Part shown: in pieces, positions 24,201-34,978 of the stretch
Position numbering within the stretch: position 1 is the first letter of the stretch
Layout of the letters: every line of letters starts with the position of its first letter
Assembly: GCA_021442155.1 (NCBI GenBank)
Contig: CM038232.1
Location: forward strand, 65,639,555-65,703,554
DNA length: 64,000 nt
Reading direction: 5' to 3'
Source: Cymbidium sinense
Lineage: Eukaryota; Streptophyta; Magnoliopsida; Asparagales; Orchidaceae
The notes under the pieces: model-generated
The model's input: only the letters and a program-made list of their open reading frames with translations
What the model was told of the DNA's origin: nothing
The model's database searches: none
Program-made: the position numbers and the translations under genes

Positions 24201-25835
24201 TATACCCTTAAGCATAATCCAATAGGCTAGGTGGACTTGGTTACCCATGTGTGGGTGTTAAGTCTAATATACATGCTTGAAATTTGTGTGGTTTATTTAG
24301 CTAATCTCTGTTTTGTATGTGTTACCTAGATTTACTTTTCCTTTTCATGTATTTTTGCAATTAAGATTTTGGAATATTTGTTATGGGGGATTAGGATGAA
24401 CACTGATCATAAGATCTCATCTTATGTACCATGTGAAGTCTTTGGAGCAACATTCCAACCATTCAAAAGAAGGAACCAAAGAAGAAAGAAGAAAAGAAGA
24501 AGAAAGAAGAAAAGACAAAAGAAGAAATGAAGCTTAAAGACCCTCATCACAATAAATTTCTTATTTAATTGAATTTAATTCATTTGTAATTCGGGTTGCA
24601 TAAGGGTAGAGCTCGACTACCCAATTTATTTTCTAGTTTGTGTGGTGGTGCTCGACCATAAATGGCCTCTTATTCTTTTGCATTATCTTTATAAATTAAT
24701 TGATGATTTATTTTGTGCATTAAGATGACATCCTTTTCCTAGTTTCTTCTTTGCTTGATGTATGACCTGGATGTGGATTAGGCTCTTAGGAAAAAATAAA
24801 TCTTCTACCAAATTAATCAATTCAAAATTACAATAAAGAATCCATAACCTCATTTAAAGCTTAGGCTAAAAAATCAAGATAAAAGAATTAGTAACCCTTT
24901 AGCAGGATGAGTATTTTTTTATAACATCATGCACAAATGCATATTATTTTCACTCTTGATTGGAGGGCTTCCACTTTGCCAAAGAAACTTGGCTTGACCT
25001 TTAAGAGCTATGGTGGAAACACACCTCTTTACTTCTGGCTAATTTTGGCCAATAATCTTACTTCTCATGCATTAGGCATATGAATCCTATAAGCCTAAGT
25101 CAAATTATTGTCCAAAAATGAAAATAAAATGTAATATGATTTGCATTAAATTTAGGTCATTTCAAGCATGCCCTTACATGATCTAGTCTCTTTAAGGAGT
25201 GAGTTTAAGAACTTAGCCTCTTTCTAAATAAATAATAGCCTATCTATCTTGCATAAAGCATATGACTTGCCTACATGAATTTAAAATCTTAGGAGGAGTT
25301 AGTTGGCGGCCAACCCTAGGTAGTTGTAAGTCCAAGCAGTTGGGCGATTTTTCCTCTCTTGTAGAGGCAAACCAAATACTCATTTTTTAAATTTAGGTGG
25401 TGCTTTTGGCCCTCGCCAAATCTCCCTAGATTAAGGTTCTGAGGTTTCTTATCCCTTTTATGGGCCATAAGGATAAATCCTCACCTAGGCATTTCCATAA
25501 TCATGTATTATGAAATTATAAGCCCTGAACTTCTAATAAAAAGTCAACTCAAATGAATAATTCAATTTTAAAAATATAAAGCTCTACCATAGGATAGTTT
25601 GAGATGCTCACTAGGTTTCTTGAGATGCTTGCTAGGTTTCCTAGCATCGTGAACATCTCCTACTTTTCTTTCTTTAGCTTCGATAATAACTCCCTCTCTT
25701 TAATCAATCTCATTTGATCTTCTGAAATAAAATAATCGATTGATAGTCCTACCTATTGAAATTTTTGAAGACAACAATCATTTACCTTAATCGAGAGTAT
25801 TCCTAAGAGATCTCATCCCTTAGGATGTAATTAAC

Positions 25836-25916
25836 TATGGGGGCTTGCCCCTGTAGGTAACTTAATGAACCTGATTTAAAATAACCCCTACTTTACTTTT
25901 TCATGTAAAGTAGGGG
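25836..25916 (+). other. Paired hairpins near LTR 3' end (copy A)
   Basis: Hairpin 1: TATGGGGGCTTGCCCCTGTA (25837-25856). Hairpin 2: CCCCTACTTTAC, 8-nt loop, GTAAAGTAGGGG (25885-25916), a perfect 12-bp stem. Upstream TCCTAAG and CTTAGGA (about 25801-25825) form a third stem. They lie about 270-380 bp before the LTR end, where U5/leader RNA is expected. Confidence 0.65.
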
Positions 25917-26187
25917 AAGAATCTTTGGTACACATACAAACCCATTGTCCTTAGGAGTCCTTATTGAGGTGATTAGGTCCATTGTTGGGTGGTGACTTCT
26001 ATCTTTAGAGATAGTACACCTCTTCTCAATGTTGTACCCGATCACTCTTAATAAGAACATCTGTGGATCTACATGGTGTCAAAAATACATAAAAAGAAGT
26101 ATATTTTGATCTTCATTTTATTTTGCATATTATGAAGATGGAAGTATATTTATTCTTTAGAAACATAAAAATTTTACCACATATTTT

Positions 26188-26205
26188 TGGCGACTCCGTT
26201 GGGGA
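26188..26205 (+). other. Primer-binding site, tRNA-Arg type (element A)
   Basis: TGGCGACTCCGTTGGGGA lies 6 bp after the LTR end. It complements the 3' end of plant tRNA-Arg(ACG) (TGG plus acceptor stem CGACTCCACTGGGGA) with two mismatches. A tRNA-Arg primer is characteristic of the Tat/Ogre lineage of Ty3/gypsy elements. Confidence 0.82.
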
Positions 26206-26350
26206 TGGTTCCTCTCTCCATCTTTGGTAAATGATCATTGTCTCCAACTATCATTAGTGGGTTGGTACTTTGGTATGAATCCAAGACTATCTTTCATTCT
26301 ATTGACACTTAGCTAAGTTCATTATTAAGTTACGCTAGCCAACATCTTTA

Positions 26351-28430
26351 GGTTTTAAGACCTCACCCCGTGTTGGTCTTAAAACCTCCGTTGGGTTCTC
26401 CAATGGGTGAAAATAGAAAGATCTAATAAAAAAAGAAATATTTAAAGACTTCCTCCTTATCATTTCTATGGTAAGGAAAGGTTCATTTTAAAATAATAAA
26501 GACAAAATAAATCTTTATCAAAAATCATGCTTTTCAAAAAGCACCCTTACAAAAAATGCACTTAATAAAATATTTTGCACAAAATTTTTCTAAATCATCT
26601 TCGTCTAACAATCTTTATGATTGTTATATGTAAGATCATCTTTACAAAAATAAGATTCCAACAATCACAATTTCTAAAAAATACAAATGAATATCTTCAC
26701 TCAATTCATTTTTGGTGAAGACCTCATTTTTCGAAGATAAAATCCCAACAATCATATTTTCAAAAGCACAAAATTTGAAGATGGATCTTTCCATTCAATA
26801 CATCCAAATGTATTGAATGGATATTACCTCTTCAAGGAAAATCAAAACATTGAACTTCCACTTAATGCATTCTACATGTGTTAGGTTGGGATTTTCATAT
26901 TTTCAAAAAGCACATATGAAACCTCTCCATTCAATGTACCCATGCTTATTGGGTGGAGGTCTCATATTCAAACAAAATCAAAAATAAAATTTTCAAAAAA
27001 AGCACACATGAATCTTTCCATTCAATATACCCATACTTATTGAATGGAAGTTTCATTTTTAAACAAAACTAAATTTTTCAAAAGCACATATAAATATCTC
27101 CATTCAATATACACAAATTTATTGAATGAAAATTTCATTTCCAATTAAAATGACTTCACTTTGAAATCCCACTTAACATATTCCACATATGATTAAGTTG
27201 GGATTCCCTCTTTCAAAAAGCAATAATCACACACAAAATATACATCTTTGAAAAATGAAACATAATTGATTTCTATCTTACATACACAAATTTGTTAAAT
27301 GGAAATCTCCTTTTCAAGAATAAACAAAAATAAAAAATTTCAAAATACATTTGAAACTTCATTCTAGCATATCCCATTTGCTAAAATGAAGTCTCCCCTT
27401 TTCAAAATCCAAAACAAAAATTTGAAACACCTTTGGAATTTCATTTAGCATACTCAAATTTGCTAAATAAAATTTCCAGTTCACAAAATCTCTAAAAGCA
27501 CTTTTTGGAACTTCACTCTTTAGCATACCAAATTTGCTAAAGTGAAGCCTCCATTTTCAAAACCAAAACACAAAAAATTTAAACACATCTTTTGGAATTT
27601 CATTTAGCATACTCAAATTTGCTATGTGAAATTTCCATTTCATAAAATTAAGTGGAACTTCTTTTTTTAGCATACCATATTTGGTAAAGTGAAGTCTCCA
27701 CTTGCAATCAAAAACAAATCAAAACCAAAAAGGAAACATATTAAGATTCCCTTAGCATACTTAAATTTGCTAAGGATCCTACTTTTCAAAAATAAATCAA
27801 AATCAAAGAGAAACACATTAGGATTTCCTTAGCAAATCCAAACTTGCTAATGATCCAACTTTTCCAAAAATCAAAATATCCAAAACAAATGAAACACTTT
27901 AGGATTTTCTTAGCATACTCAAATTTGATAAGAATCCTATTTTGAAAAAATCTTTCAAAAACAAAATACACTTGGGTTCTTCACTTAACATACCTAAATT
28001 TGCTAAGTGAAAATTCCAATTTTCCAAATCAATAATAATTCACAAGATAAAACAAACAAAGGGAAAGAAATAATTATTTTTAAACACCTCACTTAGCATA
28101 CCCAAATTTGCTAAGTGAGTGAATTCCAAAATACCAAATCAAAAATAAAATCACTTGACCCTTACTTTAACATACCCAAATTTGTTAAAGGAAAGGATCC
28201 TCAAATCAAAATCTAATTTCAAACATAAACCTATGGAAGCATCTTTCTAAAAATATTTGAACCCATTTTTCAACATACCCAAATTTATTGAAGTTGGATT
28301 CATATTCAAATATTCTTTTTTCCAATCAAATCTCTAAATCTTCTCTAAATCCATTTGAACCCCACTTAACACTTCCAAGATGTTGGATGTAGGTTCAAGT
28401 TTTAAAATTCAAGTCCAAAAATCAACAAAA
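26351..28430 (+). repeat. Leader hairpin array, element A
   Basis: Untranslated leader between primer site and gag start, made of about 20 imperfect palindromes every 70-100 bp. It opens with GGTTTTAAGACC/GGTCTTAAAACC (26351-26386, 12-bp perfect). Further examples are CCATTCAATACAT/ATGTATTGAATGG (26791-26820, 13-bp perfect) and CTCACTTAGCA/TGCTAAGTGAG with a TACCCAAATT loop (28088-28119). Between palindromes lies A-rich spacer with repeated TTTTCAAAA. Stem sequence varies from unit to unit while pairing is usually kept. There is no sizeable reading frame. A role in RNA packaging, translation or stability is inference. Confidence 0.75.
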
Positions 28431-28527
28431 TAAAAATCTGATCCAAGCATGTTTCCAACATTGCAGATTCTCAACGTCAGTCTCAATTGCAGCTACAGTT
28501 CAGTTTTTCAATTTTCAGTTGGCTATA

Positions 28528-29179
28528 ATGGTAGTTTCACGAAAGTTTGTGTTTACTTTCCCCTATGACATGGACTTGGCCTTGGATCAGGGAAATCTCC
28601 ACTGAGCTGATCACACCCATCTCATCCTATTTGGTAGAGGTTTCAAGGGGGTGAGGATCACATATGAGGGCACTCCCCTCACAACTGTTAGCAGGACTGC
28701 AGTGGTAGGGCAGAAACTGATCATTCAAATCGATTTGCCATCAGATTCTGACATCCACTCACTGAAGAGGAAGGCAGTGGTAGTTCCATCAGTTCCAACA
28801 ATCTCAAGTAGTGATCATGCTTGGTTTCACCCAGAAGGCTACCACTCATTGGCACCCTCTAAGGGTAAGGCTCCTTTGATCCCAAAGATTGCCTCCCCAG
28901 CCTTTGAGGTTAGGTCTAGTTCTTAATCCACTCACCCTACCAGGACTCAGAGGAGGAAGAAAAACCACATGATTAAGCAGTATCATACACGTATTGCTAA
29001 GGAGATGGAGGCCGCTACATGGTCAGATATGGAGGAGGTACCCACTCTGATTTCCCCACTGTTTATAGTGAACCTGTTTCATCCTATCTCTAGGTCTGAC
29101 AGAGATTATGTTAGAAGGATCTCACCTCCACCGGTCAGATAACCAAGAAGCGAGCGAGGTCTATGGCCCGATCAATTCT
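28528..29179 (+). pseudogene. Truncated N-terminal gag region, element A
   Basis: Starts MVVSRKFVFTFPYDMDLALD at 28528, hits a TGA after about 22 codons, and is open again from 28651 to 28926 (VRITYEGTPLTT frame). Homologous to 37740-38400 of element B (shared FTFP-DMDLALDQ, YEGTPLT, SLKRK-VVVP, SKGKAPL motifs). This is the variable N-terminal part of gag in these elements, without a named domain. It ends abruptly at the TGTTGACC start of LTR B, so the rest of gag and all of pol are missing from element A. Confidence 0.65.
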
Positions 29180-29505
29180 TGTTGACCTCATTTTTAGAAT
29201 GAGCTCTTAACCCCTTCATCTTAAACATAGGACTCCTCTTAGACTTTAAGAGTTCCTTAGTCTTAAGATACATCTAATGATTAGGTGAACACTCGACCTA
29301 GCCCTAGAGACCAAACTCGATCCCATGGGTCAAAATGGTTAATTCAAAATCTGTCTCCCACTCAAATTCAAGCACTTGGGAGGTTGGCATTCCACTAAAG
29401 GCCTCAAACCGACCATGTTCACACATCTAACTGATCAAACAACCCTCCCATTATGATCAATTGGATCAAAATGGCATATAAGATTGTGGTCGTCTGATCC
29501 TTCAA

Positions 29506-29524
29506 GGGGGAGATATACTCCCCC
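29506..29524 (+). other. LTR hairpin GGGGGAG-ATATA-CTCCCCC (B)
   Basis: Identical to the hairpin at 20839-20857 although surrounding sequence has diverged. Confidence 0.6.
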
Positions 29525-29871
29525 TAATTAAATTCAAAATGATCATTCACCAATTCAGTTGCACTAAGAAAGTCAGGGAAGCAATTCCTCAGCCTCCCCA
29601 AGTTTCCTAGGGTGAAATCAAATTTCATCTTCTCGATTTTGCATAGTTTGAAAATAGGGGAGCTCACTTAAACTCCTAGCTTTCTCCACACTAAAACCAT
29701 CCCAATTCCTCTTGCACACTTCTTCTAAGGACCAATCCAAGCTCACCCAAGCTTCCCTTGGAGTTCCCCTAGCAAGGAGAGGTGCAATTAGATCAAATAC
29801 ACAAGGATCTTCAAGTGGTGTTGGTCTATAGAGCAAGCCACTCAATCCCAAGGCCTAAGAATTTCAACAGG

Positions 29872-29894
29872 GCTTCGTCTCCACTAGACGAAGC
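29872..29894 (+). other. LTR hairpin GCTTCGTCT / AGACGAAGC (B)
   Basis: Perfect 9-bp stem with a CCACT loop, the B form of the covarying hairpin. Confidence 0.55.
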
Positions 29895-32800
29895 TACCTC
29901 ATCGATCTCAAGCACCGGTGAGGTATGGAATTTTTTGACCACCTAGCATAGGATGTGTTGGTCCTTTGTGAAAGAAAATTTTCAATTCAAGTAAATCCCA
30001 TCATTGCATGTGCCGCTCATTGCCTTTAGATAGTGTGGGTTAAGTTTGGTTTGAATCTAAGCTCAATCAAGCTCGGATCTTCCCCTAGATCATGGACGGT
30101 CTCTATTTATCTAAGGAGAAGAACTGGGGAGATCGCAGCCATGCATCCGTGCATTTTGGATGGATGACCGAGATAATTCCCACATTTAGAATTTTTAAAA
30201 TTGTAGGGAGATCTCTGACCGTCAAATCTTTGATCGGACGGCAGAGATCAAAGCGTGTCCCCCGTCACGCCACCTTTTCAATGCAATGTTTAAGTGATGG
30301 GTTCATGGCATGATGCGTGTAAAGCACGCTAACCGCCGCTACCATGCGTCGCGCCATGAGCAGGAGGATTAGTTAGGGATTTAATTAATTTTAATTGATC
30401 TTGGGATCTTCTAAAATTCATAACTCCCTCAATAAAACTCAAACAAACATGAAATAAATTTCTGTAGAAAGATAATTCAACCTAGAATATTTTAAAATTA
30501 ATTTCAATAGGTTTTGAATTATGATCTTCTCTAATTTTAGGTTTTATTGAAAGCTTATTTTGCTAATTATCTTTTAATTAAGCCTCTAATTAACCACAAA
30601 CTTCTTGGGTATGTTTTAGGGGATGACTTCTCCTCCCTTAATTTTCTTTGGATTTATTGATGGCTTAATTAGGAGAATTATATATAGATTTCTTAATTAC
30701 CCTCCTTATGTAATTAAGGATAATTAAGGTATGATTAGTGGTTCTAATCCATGATTAGAGTTGATCAAGGTCAGATCTAGTAGATAATAGATTTATGGAA
30801 TAATTTTGGGCATTTCCCCTAAGCTATTCCCTAAACCCCCTTTTCCTTTCCTTAATCTTCTCTTAATTAAGGGTTAATTCATTAATTATCCCCTTAATTA
30901 ATTTCTAAAAATTCTAAAAACTTTGAGAACTTAATTAATCTACTTTGGGTAGATGCTTAGGTGTTTAATAGCCTAAGTTCAATTAGGAAAATCAAAACCA
31001 AATTCATATGTATTAAAGGGTGTTTTGAAATTATGAAAGCTAAATACCTTAGCTTAATTAACCTTTAATTATGAGCCAAATTGCATTAGGCCCTTTTCTT
31101 ATTAGGTGCATTGCAAATTTAAATTTCTTGTGAGTTTTTTTATGTCATCTTATTGGCTCATAATTATTTGGTTAATTATTCTAAGGTGGTGTAGATAAGG
31201 ATTAATTAGGTTACTTAATTCATTCTTTAACCTAATTAATACATAAAAATGGATCTAATTATCTAAAAATTAAAAAAAAATATCAAACACATGTGGGAAT
31301 GGGTTAGGAACAACAAACCCAACTCACCTTTTCAAAATTAAATCAAACTTCAAACTAAACAAAAATCACATTGAATTCAATTTGATTTATTTTAAACTTT
31401 CTTATTCCATAAGAATGTCTTAGGATTTAAGTGAAGTGAATGTGTTTAGCTACTTTCGTTGCTTTAAATCTTTCACCCAACATATTAAATTTGCATGTCA
31501 TGTGGTTTCATGCATTCATATTTTTCAAATTCAAGTTTAAAAATGAAATTGTTTACTTTATGTCAAATTTGCATGTGTTGGCTAAACTAGAAATATGAGT
31601 GGCCATTATCACTGCTAAATTTAAATTATTTTCAAAACATATAAATCAAATATCAAATCTGAAAGTATGCTACTTATACTATAATTATGAGCTTACATGT
31701 GAAAGATTATAAAGGTATGCTTAGTATAGATTTCCCTTCTCCTTTATTTTAGTATAGTTTTGAATAGGAATTTGATAAGATGTATGATTCATTTGAAAAG
31801 AACTTAACACTTACTTAATTCGATATCCTGTTCATCTCTATGCTACCACTTGAGAAGGGTTACCTATAATAGCACACATAAATTGCATAAATAAAATGAA
31901 TCCATTAATACAACATTTGCATTCTTCTTTTCATTTCATTTCTTTTATACACATGTTTGTATTTAAGGAAAGTGGTATAGGACAACCCGAGGCGAGGCTT
32001 TAAGTAGCCCTAAGTAGGTCTTATACCATACACCTCTAGTTAACAATGATGCTGTACTCACTTATGCCTTTCTTACTTTCATGTGTGTATGTGAAAATTT
32101 GGATAAAGAAATCCTTTTCTACTTAAAGAAAATCATGCATCTTAATCTTCTAAATTTCCTTAAATGGATTACTTAACATACATCATAAAGTATGTTAAAT
32201 ATTCTCATTTGTATGTATAGATATGCTTAGGGCCAATCTATATGCATGTTATATATGTTGGGAAAGAAATAAAGTAATATGTGTTATGAATTCATCTTAA
32301 AAGCTCTCTTTTTTGAATAAGTTTGTTTAGAGTTCTAAGGATTAATTAAAATATTTAATCAAAATATTCACCTAAATAAAACTAAAATGTGAATCTACTT
32401 TAGAAATTAGGGAAGGAAAGAGAAGTTCTCTTCTCTTTCCCTCTCTTCATAACTTAGTAATTAATTATAAGATTCACTTGAACCTAATCTAAACATGAAA
32501 TAAAATCAACTTAAAATAATTAAACAACTTAAATGAAACTTCCTCTAAGTTGAACATGTTTTCACACTTAGAAAATTTGAACCTAAAGTCATAGCTAAGC
32601 ATACCACTCAAACCTTCAAAGCACACACATTAGCCTAAGTCACCGCTTCTAGCTTTAGGTTAGGTCGATGCATGGTTTGATATTCTGTTCTATTTTATGA
32701 TATATATTTTAGACTGGATGCTAGGATGTATGCTCGTAGAATGAATGGTAGGATGTTCTTAGTCTAACCATTATTTTTTGTAAGGGATTGTGCTTAAGGG

Positions 32801-34479
32801 GTGATATCATAAATAAAAAAATAAATGCTTTTGCTTGCAGGTGCTTTATTCCCCTAAGAAAAATCCAATAGAGTAGGTGAACTTAGTCACCTATGTGTGG
32901 GGTGATAATTCCAATATACATGCTTGGAATTTGTATGGTTTATTTTAGCTAACCTTTGTTTTATAGGTGTTAGTTAGATTTCCACTTTTCCTTTTCATGT
33001 AAATTTATGCAATTAGGATTTTGGAATAATTGTTATGGGGATTAGGATGAGCATCGGTTATAAGATCCTATCTTATGTACCATGTGAAGCCTTAAAGCAT
33101 CTACCTTCCAACCATCCAAAAGAATGAACCAAAGAAGAAAGAAGAAAAGAAGAGAGAAGAAATGAAGCTTGAAGGACCCCCCTAACAATGAATTCCTTCC
33201 TTAATTGTAATTTAATTCATTTATAATCTAGGTTGTATATGGGTAGAGCTCGGCTATCCAACTTATTATTTTCGGGTTTCTATGGTGGTACCTGACTATA
33301 ATAGCCTTTTATTTTTTTTACGATTTCCTTTATAAATTGATTGATGATTTGTTTAGTTTATGCATTAAGTGGCATGCTTTTCCTAGTTTCTTTCTTGCTT
33401 TATGTATGGCCTAGATCTAGATTAGGCTCTTTAGAGAAAAATAAATCTTTTACCCAACTTAAAAACTCAAAAATAAAAAATTAAATAAATCATAACCTCA
33501 CCTAAAGCTTAGGTTTAAAATCAAGATAAAAGAATTAGCAACCCCTTAGCTGGATGAGTATTTTTTTTTTTGTAATATCATGCACAACAACATCTTATTT
33601 TACTCTCGATTGGAGGGCTTCCACCTTTGCCAGAGAAAATTGGCTTGACCTTTGAGAGCCATGGTGGAAACTCACCTCCTCCCTTCTCACTGATTTTGGC
33701 CAATAACTTTATTTCTCATGCATTAGTCATATGAATCCTATTAGCCTAAGTCAAAATAATTGTCCAAAATTAAAATAAAAATGAAATTTGAATTGCATTA
33801 GATTTAGGTCATTTGAAGCATGTCCCTTTACATGATTTAGTCTATTTAGGGAGTAAGTTTAAGGACTTAGTCTCTTTTTAAATAAATAACAGCCTAGCTA
33901 TCTTGCATAAGCATAAATACTTGCATACATGTATTTAAAATCGTAGGAGGAGTTAGTTGGCGGCCACCCCAGGCGGTTGTAAGTCCAAGCCGTTGGTGGT
34001 TTGTCCTCTCTTGTGGAGGCAAACCAATTACCCATTTTCTCCTTAGATTTAGGTTGTGTTTTCCTTCCTCACCAAAGCTTCCTAGATTTGGGTTCAGAGG
34101 TTACTTCTCCACTTTGTGGTCCATAAGCTTAATTCCTCGCCTCTTAGTCATTTCCTTAATCATGTATTAAGGAATCATAAGTCTTAAATTTCTAATGAAA
34201 AGTACAACTCAAACAAACTAAATCAATTTCAAAAATGTAAAGCCCAACTATAGGATAGTTTGAGATGCTCGCTAAGTTTCCTAGCATTGTGGGCATCTCC
34301 TAGTTACCTTCCATTTCGGCTTCAATAATAATTCTCTCTCTTTGATCAATCCCATTTGATCATCAAAAATAAACCAATCGATTGATAGTCCTTTCCTACT
34401 AAAATCTTTGAAGACAATGATTATTTACCTTAATCGAGAGTTTTCCTAAGGTATCCCCATTCCTTAGGATGTAATTAAC

Positions 34480-34559
34480 TATGGGGGCTTGCCCCTGTAG
34501 CAAACTTAATGAACCTGATTTAAAATAAACCCTGCTTTACTTTTTTATTTAAAGTAGGG
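34480..34559 (+). other. Paired hairpins near LTR 3' end (copy B)
   Basis: ATGGGGGCTTGCCCCTGTA (34481-34499), then CCCTGCTTTA/TAAAGTAGGG (34530-34559), with upstream TCCTAAGG/CCTTAGGA (34444-34469). Same order and spacing as in A. Confidence 0.62.
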
Positions 34560-34816
34560 GAAGAATCTCTCGTACATATGTAGACCCATCATCCTTAGGA
34601 GTCCTTATTAAGGTGATTAGGTCCATTAAAGGGTAGTGACTTCTATCTTTTGAGGTAGTACACTATTCCTTGATGATGTACTCGATCACCTGAATAAGCA
34701 CATCTACGGATCTACGTGGCATCCTAAAAAGATGAATTTTTATAGTCTTGTCTTTCTTTTCTCACCGCAGATTTGAAAGGCGACCCTATAGAAATTTTGC
34801 TACCAACAGATTTTTC

Positions 34817-34834
34817 TAGTGAGTCCACTGGGGA
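34817..34834 (+). other. Primer-binding site, degraded (element B)
   Basis: TAGTGAGTCCACTGGGGA aligns with the tRNA-Arg complement TGGCGACTCCACTGGGGA with three mismatches at its 5' end, and is followed by the same TGGTTCCTCTCTCC leader as in element A. Confidence 0.75.
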
Positions 34835-34978
34835 TGGTTCCTCTCTCCATCTTTGGTAAATGATCATTGTCTTTGAGTATCGATAGTGGGTTTGTACTTT
34901 GGTATGAATCCAAGATTATCCTTCTTTTCGTTGGCACTTAGCTCATTTCATTCTTAAGTTGAGTTAGCCAACATCTTT

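Larger units (their letters stand above)
18988..26181 (+). repeat. Giant LTR, copy A, full length (~7.2 kb)
   Basis: Begins TGTTGAC and ends TACCACA, followed after 6 bp by a primer-binding site, so it is the 5' LTR of an element continuing rightwards. About 7.2 kb is exceptionally long for a plant LTR. Features along it: ~180-bp tandem units (19380-19650), TTGACC-rich stretch (20000-20360), hairpins at 20839-20857 and 21198-21220, a conserved GGGTAGAGCTCG block (24604-24622), and paired hairpins at 25836-25916. No coding sequence was found; frames inside it are chance. Confidence 0.82.
29180..34808 (+). repeat. Giant LTR, copy B (~5.6 kb)
   Basis: Begins TGTTGACCTC and ends TACCAACA, followed by a degraded primer site. 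It has the same order of blocks as LTR A but lacks much of the 5' tandem-repeat region (a jump about 140 bp after the start), which explains the shorter length. It serves both as a downstream LTR of the deleted element A and as the 5' LTR of element B. Reading frames at 29618-29851 and 30092-30313 are chance. Confidence 0.8.

Noticed and set aside
30092..30313. Open frames inside LTRs (also 18741-19123, 19729-19929, 24045-24248, 29618-29851, 46840-47040)
   Set aside because: Not conserved as frames in the aligned positions of other LTR copies.
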